A stretch of 14,607 nt of DNA from JBBSTY01 sp038235385 (GTDB lineage Bacteria; Actinomycetota; Acidimicrobiia; Acidimicrobiales; Acidimicrobilacustridaceae), in the NCBI GenBank assembly GCA_038235385.1, contig JBBSTY010000110.1:1-14607 (forward strand). The letters are read 5' to 3'. The number at the start of each line of letters is the position of its first letter. Position 1 is the stretch's first letter. Below are positions 5,838-12,942 of this stretch, one piece after another. The notes under the pieces are model-generated. The model saw only the letters and a program-made list of their open reading frames with translations. It made no database searches and was not told the origin of the DNA. The position numbers and the translations under genes were made by a program.

Positions 5838-7145
5838 TCAGTCCTCGAGACCCTCGAGCAGGTGACCCATCCGCCTCTGCTTGGTGCGCAGGTACTCGAT
5901 GTTCTGCGGATTCGGGGCCGACTGCAACGGGACCCGTTCGGTGATCTCGAGGCCGAATCCCTCGATGCCGCCGTACTTGGCCGGGTTGTTGGTCATGTAG
6001 CGCATCGTGGTGATGCCGAGGTCGACGAGGATCTGCGCGCCGATGCCGTACTCGCGGCTGTCGATCGGGAGGCCGAGCTCGAGGTTCGCATCGACGGTGT
6101 CGTGGCCTTCGTCCTGCAGCGAGTACGCCCGGATCTTGTGACCGAGACCGATGCCACGGCCCTCGTGGCCACGGAGGTACACCAGTACCCCGAGGCCTTC
6201 GTCGTAGATGCGCGACATGGAGGCGTCGAGCTGCTCGCCGCAGTCGCAGCGCAACGAACCGAAGATGTCTCCGGTGAGGCACTCGCTGTGCACCCGCACC
6301 AGCACGTTGTCCTCGCCCTGCACCGCGCCGCGCACGAAGGCGACGTGCTGCTCACCGTCGAGCAGGGACTCGTACACGTAGCAGTCGAAGTCGCCCCACC
6401 GGGTGGGGATGCGGGCCTCGCTGACCCGCTTCACCAGCTTCTCGTTCTGACGTCGGTAGCGGATGAGCTCGGCGATCGAGATCATGAGCAGGCCGTGCAC
6501 CTTGCAGAACTCGACCAGGTCCGGGACCCGCGCCATCGTGCCGTCGTCGTTGACGATCTCGCAGAGCACCCCCGCCGGGTACATCCCCGCCATCCGGGAG
6601 AGGTCGACGGCAGCCTCGGTGTGGCCTGCCCGCTTGAGCACCCCTCCGTCCGCGTAGCGCAGCGGGAAGATGTGCCCGGGGCGGGCCAGGTCGATCGGAC
6701 GGGTGGCCGGATCGATGAGCGCCCGGATGGTGGCCGAACGATCGGAGGCCGAGATCCCCGTCGAGGTCCCGTGGCGGTAGTCGACCGTGTAGGTGAACGC
6801 GGTGCGTTGCGCCTCGGTGTTGTCGTGGACCATCAGGGGGATGTCGAGCTCGTCGAGCCGCTCGCCGGTGAGCGGCGCGCAGATCACCCCGGAGGTGTGG
6901 CGGACGAAGAAGGTGATCGTCTCGGGGGTGGCCGCCTCGGCCGCCATGATGAGATCGCCCTCGTTCTCGCGGTCCTCGTCGTCGACCACCACGATGATCT
7001 CGCCGCGCGCGATGGCCGCGACGGCCTCGGGGATGGTGGCGAACGCGTCCGAGTACTCGACGCGATCGCTCTCACCGGCGTGGTCGGTCGAGCCGGTCGC
7101 CTGGTCTCGGCCGGTCTCGTCGTGCGGGGCTGTGGATGGCGCCAT
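5838..7145 (-). CDS. ribBA: Bifunctional DHBP synthase / GTP cyclohydrolase II
   Basis: This 435-residue cytosolic enzyme feeds both arms of riboflavin synthesis. The N-terminal RibB domain (about 33-235) makes 3,4-dihydroxy-2-butanone 4-phosphate from ribulose 5-phosphate and has the acidic metal-binding VVDDEDRENEGDL (53-65), the RHGTSTGISA segment (124-133) and GHTEAAVDL (174-182). The C-terminal RibA domain (about 236-435) opens GTP; SECLTGDIFGSLRCDCGEQL gives zinc ligands C289, C300 and C302, and LRGHEGRGIGL (324-334) and TNNPAKYGGIEG follow. Both active sites look intact. The ATG overlaps the ribE stop by one base (TGATG), with AAGGAGG at 7153-7159, so translation is probably coupled. 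The first 30 residues are a non-conserved tail. Confidence 0.97.
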   Translation of the reverse strand: MAPSTAPHDETGRDQATGSTDHAGESDRVEYSDAFATIPEAVAAIARGEIIVVVDDEDRENEGDLIMAAEAATPETITFFVRHTSGVICAPLTGERLDELDIPLMVHDNTEAQRTAFTYTVDYRHGTSTGISASDRSATIRALIDPATRPIDLARPGHIFPLRYADGGVLKRAGHTEAAVDLSRMAGMYPAGVLCEIVNDDGTMARVPDLVEFCKVHGLLMISIAELIRYRRQNEKLVKRVSEARIPTRWGDFDCYVYESLLDGEQHVAFVRGAVQGEDNVLVRVHSECLTGDIFGSLRCDCGEQLDASMSRIYDEGLGVLVYLRGHEGRGIGLGHKIRAYSLQDEGHDTVDANLELGLPIDSREYGIGAQILVDLGITTMRYMTNNPAKYGGIEGFGLEITERVPLQSAPNPQNIEYLRTKQRRMGHLLEGLED

Positions 7146-7798
7146 CAGTGCGCCTCCTTCGGTTGGGGGCGATCGTCCGGAGGGACGTCGCCGATGGGAG
7201 AGGGGGGGTTCGGGGCCGACGGGAGGTAGCCGCGCAGCAGGCGCTCGGTGTACTTGGCCATGACGTCGACCTCGAGGTTGACGGTGTCGCCCGGCGCCTT
7301 GCGGCCGAGCGTCGTGACCTCGGCCGTGTGCGGGATGAGGGCGACCGTGAAGCCGTCGCTGAGCGGCTCGACCACCGTCAGGCTCACGCCGTCGACGGTG
7401 ATCGATCCCTTCTCGACGACGTAGCGGAGCAGGTCCGGCGCCATGCGGACCCGGAGGTCCGGTGCCGGCTCGACGATCGTGCCGACGGCATCCACGTGGC
7501 CCTGGACCAGATGACCGCCGAGGCGGTCAGCGAGGCGGACGGGACGCTCCAGGTTCACCGGATCCCCCGGGCGGAGCTCGCCCAGGTTGGTTCGGGCGAA
7601 GGTCTCGTCGGACACATCCGCCTCCCACCACGAGCCGTCGGTCGACGCGTCCCAGGCGACGGCGGTGAGACAACACCCGTTGACCGCGATCGACGCGCCC
7701 ATGACGATGTCGTCGAGCACCGTCGACGCGTGGAGGCGCAGGCGGGCGCCCTGGCGCGACGCCACCGATCCGAGCTCCTCGATGATCCCGGTGAACAT
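7145..7798 (-). CDS. ribE: Riboflavin synthase, alpha chain
   Basis: This enzyme dismutates two molecules of 6,7-dimethyl-8-ribityllumazine to riboflavin, acting as a trimer. Two lumazine-binding barrels are visible: the first starts at the invariant MFTGIIEELG with VNGCCLTA near 39-46, and the second starts with GGHLVQGHVDAVG (about 94-106) and contains DGVSLTV. The body is of normal size. A proline-rich, non-conserved tail of about 25 residues extends the C-terminus to 217. Its ATG overlaps the ribD stop (TGATG) and is preceded by AAGGAG at 7806-7811; its own stop overlaps ribBA. The symbol ribC is used for this gene in some species. Confidence 0.97.
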   Translation of the reverse strand: MFTGIIEELGSVASRQGARLRLHASTVLDDIVMGASIAVNGCCLTAVAWDASTDGSWWEADVSDETFARTNLGELRPGDPVNLERPVRLADRLGGHLVQGHVDAVGTIVEPAPDLRVRMAPDLLRYVVEKGSITVDGVSLTVVEPLSDGFTVALIPHTAEVTTLGRKAPGDTVNLEVDVMAKYTERLLRGYLPSAPNPPSPIGDVPPDDRPQPKEAH

Positions 7799-8868
7799 CA
7801 GCCTGCTCCTTCTGCGGGGTTCGGATCCCGGACCTCATCGGCGTCATCGCCACGGACGGGGGCAGGCGGGCCGTTCGGAACCATATCGATTCGCAGGTCC
7901 GGTCCCACGGGTGCGACATCGACGATGCGGCCCCGCCACACCTCGCCGATGGTCGCCATGCCTGGTCCGGCGAAGAGCCCCCGGGCGTCGTCGCCTCCGG
8001 CGAAGGCAGGCGCCAGGTAGAGCACGTAGCGGTCGACGAGTCCCTCCCGGTGGAACGCCGCCGCCACCGAGGCGCCGCCCTCGATCATCACCTGGAGGGC
8101 ACCACGGTCGCCCAGATCGTCGAGCAGGTCGCCGAGGGGGCCCGTGTGCTCGATGCACGGATGCACCTTCGCTCCGGGGGGCGCATGTCCGAGCACGACG
8201 CGCACCGGCTCGATCCCATCGGCCTCGCCGGCGGGGAGACGCACGGTGAGGCTCGGGTCGTCGGCGCGGACGGTCCCGGCGCCGACGATGATCGCATCGC
8301 TGTCGGCCCGGAGCCGGTGCGCATCGGTTCGCGCCTCCGGGCCGGTGATCCACTGGCTCGATCCGTCCGCCGCCGCGGTTGCACCGTCGAGCGTGGCCGC
8401 CGACTTCAGGACCACGTACGGGCGTCCGGTCCGCCGGTGGGTCAGGTAGGCGATGAGTTGGCCCTGCGCCGCGGTCGCCAGGACCCCGACCTCGACCTCG
8501 AGGCCGGCGTCGCGAAGACGGGTCAGACCGGCGCCGGACACGTTGGGGTCCGGGTCCTCGATGGCGACGACGCAGCGAGCGATGCCCGCCGCGATGATCG
8601 CATCGGCGCAGGGACCGGTTCGACCGTGGTGCGAACACGGTTCGAGCGTGACGAACATCGTCGCGCCCCGAGCGGCTTCACCGGCCGCATCGAGCGCGAC
8701 CACCTCGGCGTGGCGCCCGTGGCGACCGTCGGTTGCTCCGGCGAACGAACGCCCGTCGGTGGTCACCACCACGGCACCGACCCACGGACGAGGCGAGACC
8801 GAGCGGCGCGCGGAGGCGGCGGCGCGCATCGCCTCGATCATCCGGTTCTCGTCGGTCGTGGTGGTCAT
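7798..8868 (-). CDS. ribD: Bifunctional pyrimidine deaminase/reductase
   Basis: RibD deaminates and then reduces the pyrimidine made from GTP, giving 5-amino-6-ribitylamino-uracil phosphate. The 356-residue product has an N-terminal cytidine-deaminase-like domain with HAE (53-55) and EPCSHHGRTGPC (76-87), so zinc ligands H53, C78 and C87 are present. The C-terminal NADPH reductase domain begins near 150 (YVVLKSAATLDG) and includes SQWITG, VGAGTVRADDPSL and IEGGASVAAAF. ATG 8868 is chosen because the deaminase fold begins directly after it. A longer reading from 9096 would run through the FMN riboswitch and is rejected. It is the first gene of the rib operon, so the riboswitch should control it directly. 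Confidence 0.96.
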   Translation of the reverse strand: MTTTTDENRMIEAMRAAASARRSVSPRPWVGAVVVTTDGRSFAGATDGRHGRHAEVVALDAAGEAARGATMFVTLEPCSHHGRTGPCADAIIAAGIARCVVAIEDPDPNVSGAGLTRLRDAGLEVEVGVLATAAQGQLIAYLTHRRTGRPYVVLKSAATLDGATAAADGSSQWITGPEARTDAHRLRADSDAIIVGAGTVRADDPSLTVRLPAGEADGIEPVRVVLGHAPPGAKVHPCIEHTGPLGDLLDDLGDRGALQVMIEGGASVAAAFHREGLVDRYVLYLAPAFAGGDDARGLFAGPGMATIGEVWRGRIVDVAPVGPDLRIDMVPNGPPAPVRGDDADEVRDPNPAEGAG

Positions 8869-8975
8869 CGCGTCTCGTCTGCTCGCTGCCGGCGATGGTC
8901 GCGAGGCGCGAGCGCGAGCACACGGAGGCCGGTCGCGAGGTGTGTGACCGCGCGACGGCGACTGCTCGCACCCAT
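8869..8975 (-). promoter_or_regulatory. Expression platform of the FMN riboswitch
   Basis: This 107-base leader between aptamer and ribD start contains competing complements. The RNA word GCGAGCA occurs next to the aptamer (8963-8969) and again 12-18 bases before the ribD ATG (8880-8886), with one complementary UGCUCGC between them (8914-8920). Also, CCUCGC, identical to the 5' strand of P1, recurs within a 10-base direct repeat at 8931-8940 and 8897-8906. This suggests a translational switch. No T-run terminator is present. The pairing is seen directly; the mechanism is inferred. Confidence 0.5.
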
Positions 8976-9107
8976 CCTCGCTCCCATCCGGACTCTCACC
9001 GTCGGCTCCGGAGTTCCACCGGAATCGGCCTCGGCCCCACCCGAAGGTGGGAACGAGGTTCGCGGGCTGTGACCGCCGGTCGGGACTTGCACCCAAACCC
9101 CGCGAGG
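8976..9107 (-). ncRNA. FMN riboswitch (RFN element)
   Basis: The - strand carries the conserved words of the RFN aptamer in order. The P2 region is followed by GACCGGCGGTCACAGCCCGC; a variable P4 hairpin with a TTCG loop (9042-9045) comes next. It ends with GATTCCGGTGGAACTCCGG, GAGCCGACGGTGAGAGTCC and GGATGGGAG. The closing helix P1 is CCUCGC (9102-9107) with GCGAGG (8976-8981). The aptamer sits 107 bases before ribD, as expected for FMN feedback control of the whole rib operon. Confidence 0.97.
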
Positions 9108-9188
9108 GGGTGTGTTGGTTCAGTTGTGTCGATCTGTCGCCGTTCCGACCGGGTGGTCGAATCCTCTACGACAGTTCGTGATGCGACC

Positions 9189-9218
9189 ATCGTACCCGGC
9201 GCATCACCGGCTGTGCCA
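9189..9218 (-). promoter_or_regulatory. Candidate promoter of the rib operon
   Basis: In the 221 bases between the riboswitch and the repeat behind moaB, the - strand has TACGAT at 9189-9194 (TAnnnT) with TGGCAC at 9213-9218, spacer 18. It would start transcription about 75 bases before the aptamer. The rest of this stretch shows no gene, tRNA or terminator that I can support. The call rests on weak matches. Confidence 0.25.
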
Positions 9219-9328
9219 GCCCCTCGGGGTGGCATCGGTCCCGCGCCACCACCCCGATGCGGTGGCCCGTTCGCCCCGACCAGCTACCGCCCCGCCGCCA
9301 CGCACGACCGCACACCGGCTGCACCTGA

Positions 9329-9370
9329 CCGTCGCCGCCACCGCCACCGTCACCGTCACCGTCACCGTCA
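9329..9370 (-). repeat. Hexanucleotide repeat TGACGG starting at the moaB stop
   Basis: On the - strand seven 6-base units follow in register: TGACGG four times, TGGCGG twice, CGACGG once. The first TGA is the moaB stop codon, so the array places four stop codons in series in the moaB frame. It lies in the gap before the rib leader. Confidence 0.9.
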
Positions 9371-9856
9371 GTGCTCGCGGTCGCCCCGGAGCAGCCGCAG
9401 GGCGTGGGGCACCACGTCGATCACTGCGTCGAGGCACTCGATCGCACCACCGGTGGAACCCGGGGTGTTGAGGATCAGGGCCTCACCGCGCGTGCCGGCA
9501 ACGCCCCGGGACAGCCGGCCGAGCGGGTTGACGAGGCGCATCGCCTCGGCGAGACCCGGCGCCTCGCGGTCGAGCACCACGCGCGTGCCCTCGGGCGTGA
9601 GGTCGCGGGGGCCGAAGCCCGTTCCGCCGGTCGTGACGATGAGGCCCGCGAACCCGTCGGCCAGCTCGACCAGCGCCTCGCCGACCGTGTGTCGGCCATC
9701 GGCGACCACCTGGCGATCTGCGACGGTGAAGCCCTCGGACTCGAGCCTCGCCACGAGCGCCGCGCCGGACCGGTCCTCCCGGGTCCCGGCGACCACCCCA
9801 TCCGATGCGGTCAGCACCTTGGCCTGCAACCCGCTTCCCGGCAGCTCGTCGCTCAT
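9368..9856 (-). CDS. moaB: MogA/MoaB-type molybdopterin adenylyltransferase
   Basis: The 162 residues form one MoCF-biosynthesis domain. The family adenylylates molybdopterin before metal insertion, or binds it. The motifs are TASDGVVAGTREDRSG (16-31), the nucleotide-binding VTTGGTGFGPRDLTPE (74-89) and a C-terminal LNTPGSTGGAIECLDAV (129-145), where NLPGSP is more usual. The length is typical of stand-alone MogA/MoaB. No other molybdenum cofactor gene is in the window. In Mycobacterium this place, between rsmB and ribD, holds rpe. The ATG is preceded by a TAGGGT box at exactly six bases, suggesting a leaderless transcript independent of rsmB. MogA against MoaB cannot be decided from sequence reading. 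Confidence 0.9.
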   Translation of the reverse strand: MSDELPGSGLQAKVLTASDGVVAGTREDRSGAALVARLESEGFTVADRQVVADGRHTVGEALVELADGFAGLIVTTGGTGFGPRDLTPEGTRVVLDREAPGLAEAMRLVNPLGRLSRGVAGTRGEALILNTPGSTGGAIECLDAVIDVVPHALRLLRGDREH

Positions 9857-9862
9857 CCCCGG

Positions 9863-9868
9863 ACCCTA
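9863..9868 (-). promoter_or_regulatory. -10 box of moaB, leaderless pattern
   Basis: The - strand reads TAGGGT, six bases, then the moaB ATG. This has the same geometry as at hisG and def. It lies in the 101-base gap behind rsmB. No clear -35 box or ribosome site is seen. Confidence 0.55.
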
Positions 9869-9957
9869 CCGGGCGCCTCGCCGGTCGCCGCCGGTGGGCG
9901 ACGCCCGCCGGCGCGTACCTGACCGGTACGCGGCGCACGGCGCCGGACGGGTCGATC

Positions 9958-11250
9958 TCAGACGGGGACGCGGAGGCGCAGCAGGAACATGGCGTCGGTG
10001 CCGGCCGCCTGCGGGAGCAGCAGTGCGCCGCGGCCGGCCGGGGTCCAGGGATCGCCCGGCGGAGGGAGGGCCACGAGCTCGGGGTGGCGGTCGGCGAGGA
10101 TCTGGTCCACACCGGTGGTCTCCGCCGCGGTGAGGGTGCACACGCTGTAGACGAGGTGGCCACCGGGGCGGACGAGGGTGAGGGCGGACTCGACCAGCGC
10201 CAGCTGCAGCTCGGCCAGGGTGGCGACATCGGTGTCCGCGATGCGCCAGCGGGCGTCGGGACGGCGACGCAGCGTGCCCAGGCCCGAGCACGGGGCGTCG
10301 ATCAGCACCCGGTCGAACGACGCCGGAGCGAACGGCGGGGCGAGGCCGTCGGCGGCGATCGGCACCACCACGCCGGACCCGGCGGTGGTGGCCGTGGCGG
10401 CGACGGCCACCCCGAGCCCCAGGGCGTCGACGTTCTTCGCGATGAGCCCTGTGCGCGACGGACGGATGTCGGCGGCCACGACGGCGGCGCCGGTGCCGGC
10501 GAGGCGGGTGGCCTTGCCGCCTGGGGCGGCGCAGAGGTCGAGCACGACCTCGCCGGGCCGGGCGCCGACGGCGTCGGCCACCCACTGCGAGCCGAGGTCC
10601 TGGATGTAGCCGTCGTCACGCTCGGTGGCCGACGCCGCCTCGTTCATCGCCTCGAGGGCGGCGACGGCAGGCCCGCTGCCCAGATCGGCGGTGAGACGCT
10701 CGATGATCCAGTCGGGGTAGCTCAGCCGGGTGGCGTCGTCGGGCCAGGAGTTGTCGGCCCCGGCGACCTTGCGCAGCACCGCATTGACGAGCCCGCTGAT
10801 CTTGCGGGGTGCGGCGTCGACGGTCGAGCTGACCGCGGCGTGGGCAGGCGTCTCGAGGAACACCAGCTGGTAGGCGCCCATGCGCAGGTAGGCCCGGGCC
10901 ACCGGATCGAGGTCGCTGAGCAGGAAGCGGTCGATCAACCAGTCGCACGACCGGCGGCGGCGGGTGGTGCCGTAGACCAGCTCGGTCACGAACCCGCGGT
11001 CGCGGGTGTCGAGGTGCGACCGCTCGAGGATCGCGGGCACCACCAGGTTGGCGTAGGCACCCTCGGTGTCGATCCGCACGAGGGCCTCGGCCGCGAGGCG
11101 CCGGGCGTCGGCACCCTTCGGGGGCAGCGGCTTGGGCACCTTGATCGGCGGACGCCGCGATCCCTGACCCTGACCCTGACCCGACCGCGATGCGGAGGTG
11201 CGGCGCGACGGTCCACCGGAGCTCGGGCGGTCCCGATCCGGGCCGCTCAT
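9958..11250 (-). CDS. rsmB: 16S rRNA (cytosine-967-C5)-methyltransferase, shortened linker
   Basis: RsmB methylates a cytosine of 16S rRNA using SAM. The 430 residues have a basic disordered tail with a GQGQGQG repeat (about 1-45), a NusB-like RNA-binding domain (about 46-165, VNAVLRKV near 155) and a Rossmann methyltransferase domain (about 215-430). SAM binding is shown by VLDLCAAPGGKATRLAG (236-252). The two expected cysteines are C321 in DAPCSGLGTLRRRPD and C371 in SVCTL. Between the two domains the usual segment of about 55-60 residues is nearly absent: ALEAMN (199-203) is followed within about a dozen residues by YIQDLGSQWV. The ATG 11250 overlaps the fmt stop (ATGA). An upstream reading from 11511 is a shadow of fmt. 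Confidence 0.95.
   Translation of the reverse strand: MSGPDRDRPSSGGPSRRTSASRSGQGQGQGSRRPPIKVPKPLPPKGADARRLAAEALVRIDTEGAYANLVVPAILERSHLDTRDRGFVTELVYGTTRRRRSCDWLIDRFLLSDLDPVARAYLRMGAYQLVFLETPAHAAVSSTVDAAPRKISGLVNAVLRKVAGADNSWPDDATRLSYPDWIIERLTADLGSGPAVAALEAMNEAASATERDDGYIQDLGSQWVADAVGARPGEVVLDLCAAPGGKATRLAGTGAAVVAADIRPSRTGLIAKNVDALGLGVAVAATATTAGSGVVVPIAADGLAPPFAPASFDRVLIDAPCSGLGTLRRRPDARWRIADTDVATLAELQLALVESALTLVRPGGHLVYSVCTLTAAETTGVDQILADRHPELVALPPPGDPWTPAGRGALLLPQAAGTDAMFLLRLRVPV
11162..11182 (-). repeat. Hexanucleotide repeat inside rsmB
   Basis: The + strand shows CCCTGA three times in register plus a partial fourth unit. On the coding strand it encodes SGQGQGQG in the disordered N-terminal tail of RsmB. 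Since the unit is a multiple of three bases, changes in copy number would keep the frame. Confidence 0.85.
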
Positions 11251-12218
11251 GATCCGAAGCGGTCGTCGGCGTCGGGACGAGCGCCGTTGCGCCACGCGGA
11301 CGCGGCCTGGCGGGCCTTGCCATCGGGCTGGACCTCGAGCAGGCGCAGCGCCCCTGACCCGGTCCCGACGCGGTCGGCGTCGAGCGCGCCCGGCTCGGGC
11401 ACGATGTCGATCGTCGCACGACCGTCGGGCTCCACCTCGCCGTGGTGGTCGGGCCCGGTCACCAGCTCGGCCCGCCAGATCTTGAAGCGCTTGCCCCGGA
11501 AGGTCGTCCACGCGCCACCGACCCGGATCAGGCGGTGGATCTCGATCGCAGATCGGGTCCAGTCGATCTCGAGCTCGGCCGTGGTCAGCTTCTCGGCGTA
11601 GGTCGTGTCGCCCTCCTGCGGCCGGGGCGAACCGATCCCAGCGGCGAGCGTGCCGACGAGCAGCTCGGCACCGACGGTCACGAGCTCCTCGCGGAGCTCC
11701 GTCGCGGTGGTGTCGGAGCCGATCTCGACCTCGGCCTCGGCGAAGACGCCACCGGTGTCGAGGCCCTCCTCGACGGCCATGACACCGACGCCGGTGCGCT
11801 CGTCACCGGCCATGATCGCTCGCTCGACGGGAGCGGCACCCCGCCATCGGGGCAGCAGCGAGAAGTGCAGGTTGATCATCGGCAACCGCTCGAGCACCGC
11901 TCGGCCGATGATCCGTCCGTACGCCACGACCACCCCGAGATCAGCCCCGACCTCGAGCGCATCGTCGATCTGGTCGGTGACCTGGAGGCCGAGCTCGAGC
12001 GCGGCGGCCTTGACCGGGCTGGGTGTGCGGGTGGCGCCCCTCCCCCGGCGGGCATCGGGACGGCTCACGACCAGTGCGATGTCGTGACCGGCCGCGTGCA
12101 GCGCGCGCAGCGGCGCGACCGCCATCGATGGCGTGCCGAGGTAGACGAGGCGCTGCGGATGCGACGGCGGCTCCGCCAACGGCGACCGTTCGTCGGCCGC
12201 GCTCGGGTGCGGATCCAT
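11247..12218 (-). CDS. fmt: Methionyl-tRNA formyltransferase
   Basis: Fmt formylates initiator Met-tRNA with 10-formyl-THF. The 323 residues hold an N-terminal hydrolase domain beginning VYLGTPSMAVAPL at about residue 25. The catalytic set is seen as N116 and H118 in NLHFSLLPRWRG and D154 in EEGLDTG. A C-terminal OB-like tRNA-binding domain follows (about 220-323), with the IHRLIRVGGAWTTFRGKR segment typical of the family. The first 20 residues are a non-conserved extension. ATG 12218 is taken as start; a GTG at 12224 is equally possible, and neither has a strong ribosome site. It lies about 20 bases behind def and overlaps rsmB by four bases, so def-fmt-rsmB reads as one operon. Confidence 0.96.
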   Translation of the reverse strand: MDPHPSAADERSPLAEPPSHPQRLVYLGTPSMAVAPLRALHAAGHDIALVVSRPDARRGRGATRTPSPVKAAALELGLQVTDQIDDALEVGADLGVVVAYGRIIGRAVLERLPMINLHFSLLPRWRGAAPVERAIMAGDERTGVGVMAVEEGLDTGGVFAEAEVEIGSDTTATELREELVTVGAELLVGTLAAGIGSPRPQEGDTTYAEKLTTAELEIDWTRSAIEIHRLIRVGGAWTTFRGKRFKIWRAELVTGPDHHGEVEPDGRATIDIVPEPGALDADRVGTGSGALRLLEVQPDGKARQAASAWRNGARPDADDRFGS

Positions 12219-12239
12219 CACCACGGGTGCATCGAAACG

Positions 12240-12782
12240 TCAGTCGGTGACGGTGCCGTCGGCACCGATGGAGATCGATGCGCCGACGCGGGGCCCGTTG
12301 AGGCGCAGCTCGAGCAGGTGCTTCTTGGCCGACTTGCGCTGCTCGTCGGTGAGGTGCTCGACCATCAGCGTGCCGTTGAGGTGATCGAGCTCGTGCTGGA
12401 ACAGGCGCGCCTGCAGCTCGTCGGCCTCGTAGGAGACCTCGTTGCCGTCGAGGTCGACGCCGGTGATCATGATGGTCTTCGGCCGCTCGATCTCGAAGTA
12501 GATGCCCGGGATCGACAGGCAGCCCTCGCTGTAGACCCACGCGCCGTCGGACTCGACAACGTCGGGGTTGATGAGCACGCCGGGCTCGTCGTCGTGCTCG
12601 TAGACGAACAGGCGCTTCTGGACGCCGATCTGCGGTGCCGCCAACCCGATCCCGGGAGCGTCGTACATGACGTCGAACATGTCCTCGGCCAGCTGGATCA
12701 GGCGATCGTCGATGTCGGCGATGTCCGTGGTGCGCTGCTGCAGGACAGGATCGCCCAGATAGCGCAGGGAGTAAGGAGCCAC
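12240..12782 (-). CDS. def: Peptide deformylase
   Basis: Def removes the formyl group from the N-terminal methionine of new proteins. The 180 residues carry all three motifs: GIGLAAPQ (44-51), EGCLS (86-90) and HELDH (130-134). Metal ligands are C88, H130 and H134, with E131 as catalytic base. The start is a GTG at 12782 giving APYSLRYLGDPVL, the family's normal N-terminus. A longer reading to 12926 adds arginine-rich sequence with no family match. A TACCCT box lies six bases before the GTG and no ribosome site is seen, so a leaderless transcript is likely. It heads the def-fmt-rsmB operon and is divergent from the methyltransferase gene at 12943. Confidence 0.96.
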   Translation of the reverse strand: MAPYSLRYLGDPVLQQRTTDIADIDDRLIQLAEDMFDVMYDAPGIGLAAPQIGVQKRLFVYEHDDEPGVLINPDVVESDGAWVYSEGCLSIPGIYFEIERPKTIMITGVDLDGNEVSYEADELQARLFQHELDHLNGTLMVEHLTDEQRKSAKKHLLELRLNGPRVGASISIGADGTVTD

Positions 12783-12788
12783 CCGGTC

Positions 12789-12794
12789 AGGGTA
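12789..12794 (-). promoter_or_regulatory. -10 box of def, leaderless pattern
   Basis: The - strand reads TACCCT, six bases, then the GTG start of def. It lies in the 160-base divergent gap to the methyltransferase gene; the rest of that gap holds nothing I can name. The box supports GTG 12782 as the real start. Confidence 0.6.
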
Positions 12795-12942
12795 GCGTCC
12801 GGCCCGTGCACCTCGGTCTCCTCTCGCCGACCCGCTGCGGTCGCCGGCCACCTCGCGCCTCGGCCGGGCCGCCCGACCGTGGGCACCGGTCCCCGGCGCC
12901 GGTCGCGACGATGCCACCACGTGCACCTCGAGATCGGGACCG

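Noticed and set aside
5665..6282. In-frame extension of ribH to 371 residues
   Set aside because: It overlaps the conserved RibA domain in another frame, then a Thr/Asp/His-rich low-complexity spacer; the ATG at 5664 has a good ribosome site and gives the normal family length.
8869..9096. N-terminal extension of ribD by 76 residues
   Set aside because: It would translate through the FMN aptamer and its platform; the deaminase domain begins directly after ATG 8868.
9161..9180. A GGTCGAATCC word resembling a tRNA T-loop
   Set aside because: No acceptor, D or anticodon arm can be found around it on either strand.
8733..10133. A 466-codon + strand frame across ribD, the riboswitch and moaB
   Set aside because: It is antisense to an aptamer and two clear genes, and has arginine/proline/serine-rich low-complexity content without motifs.
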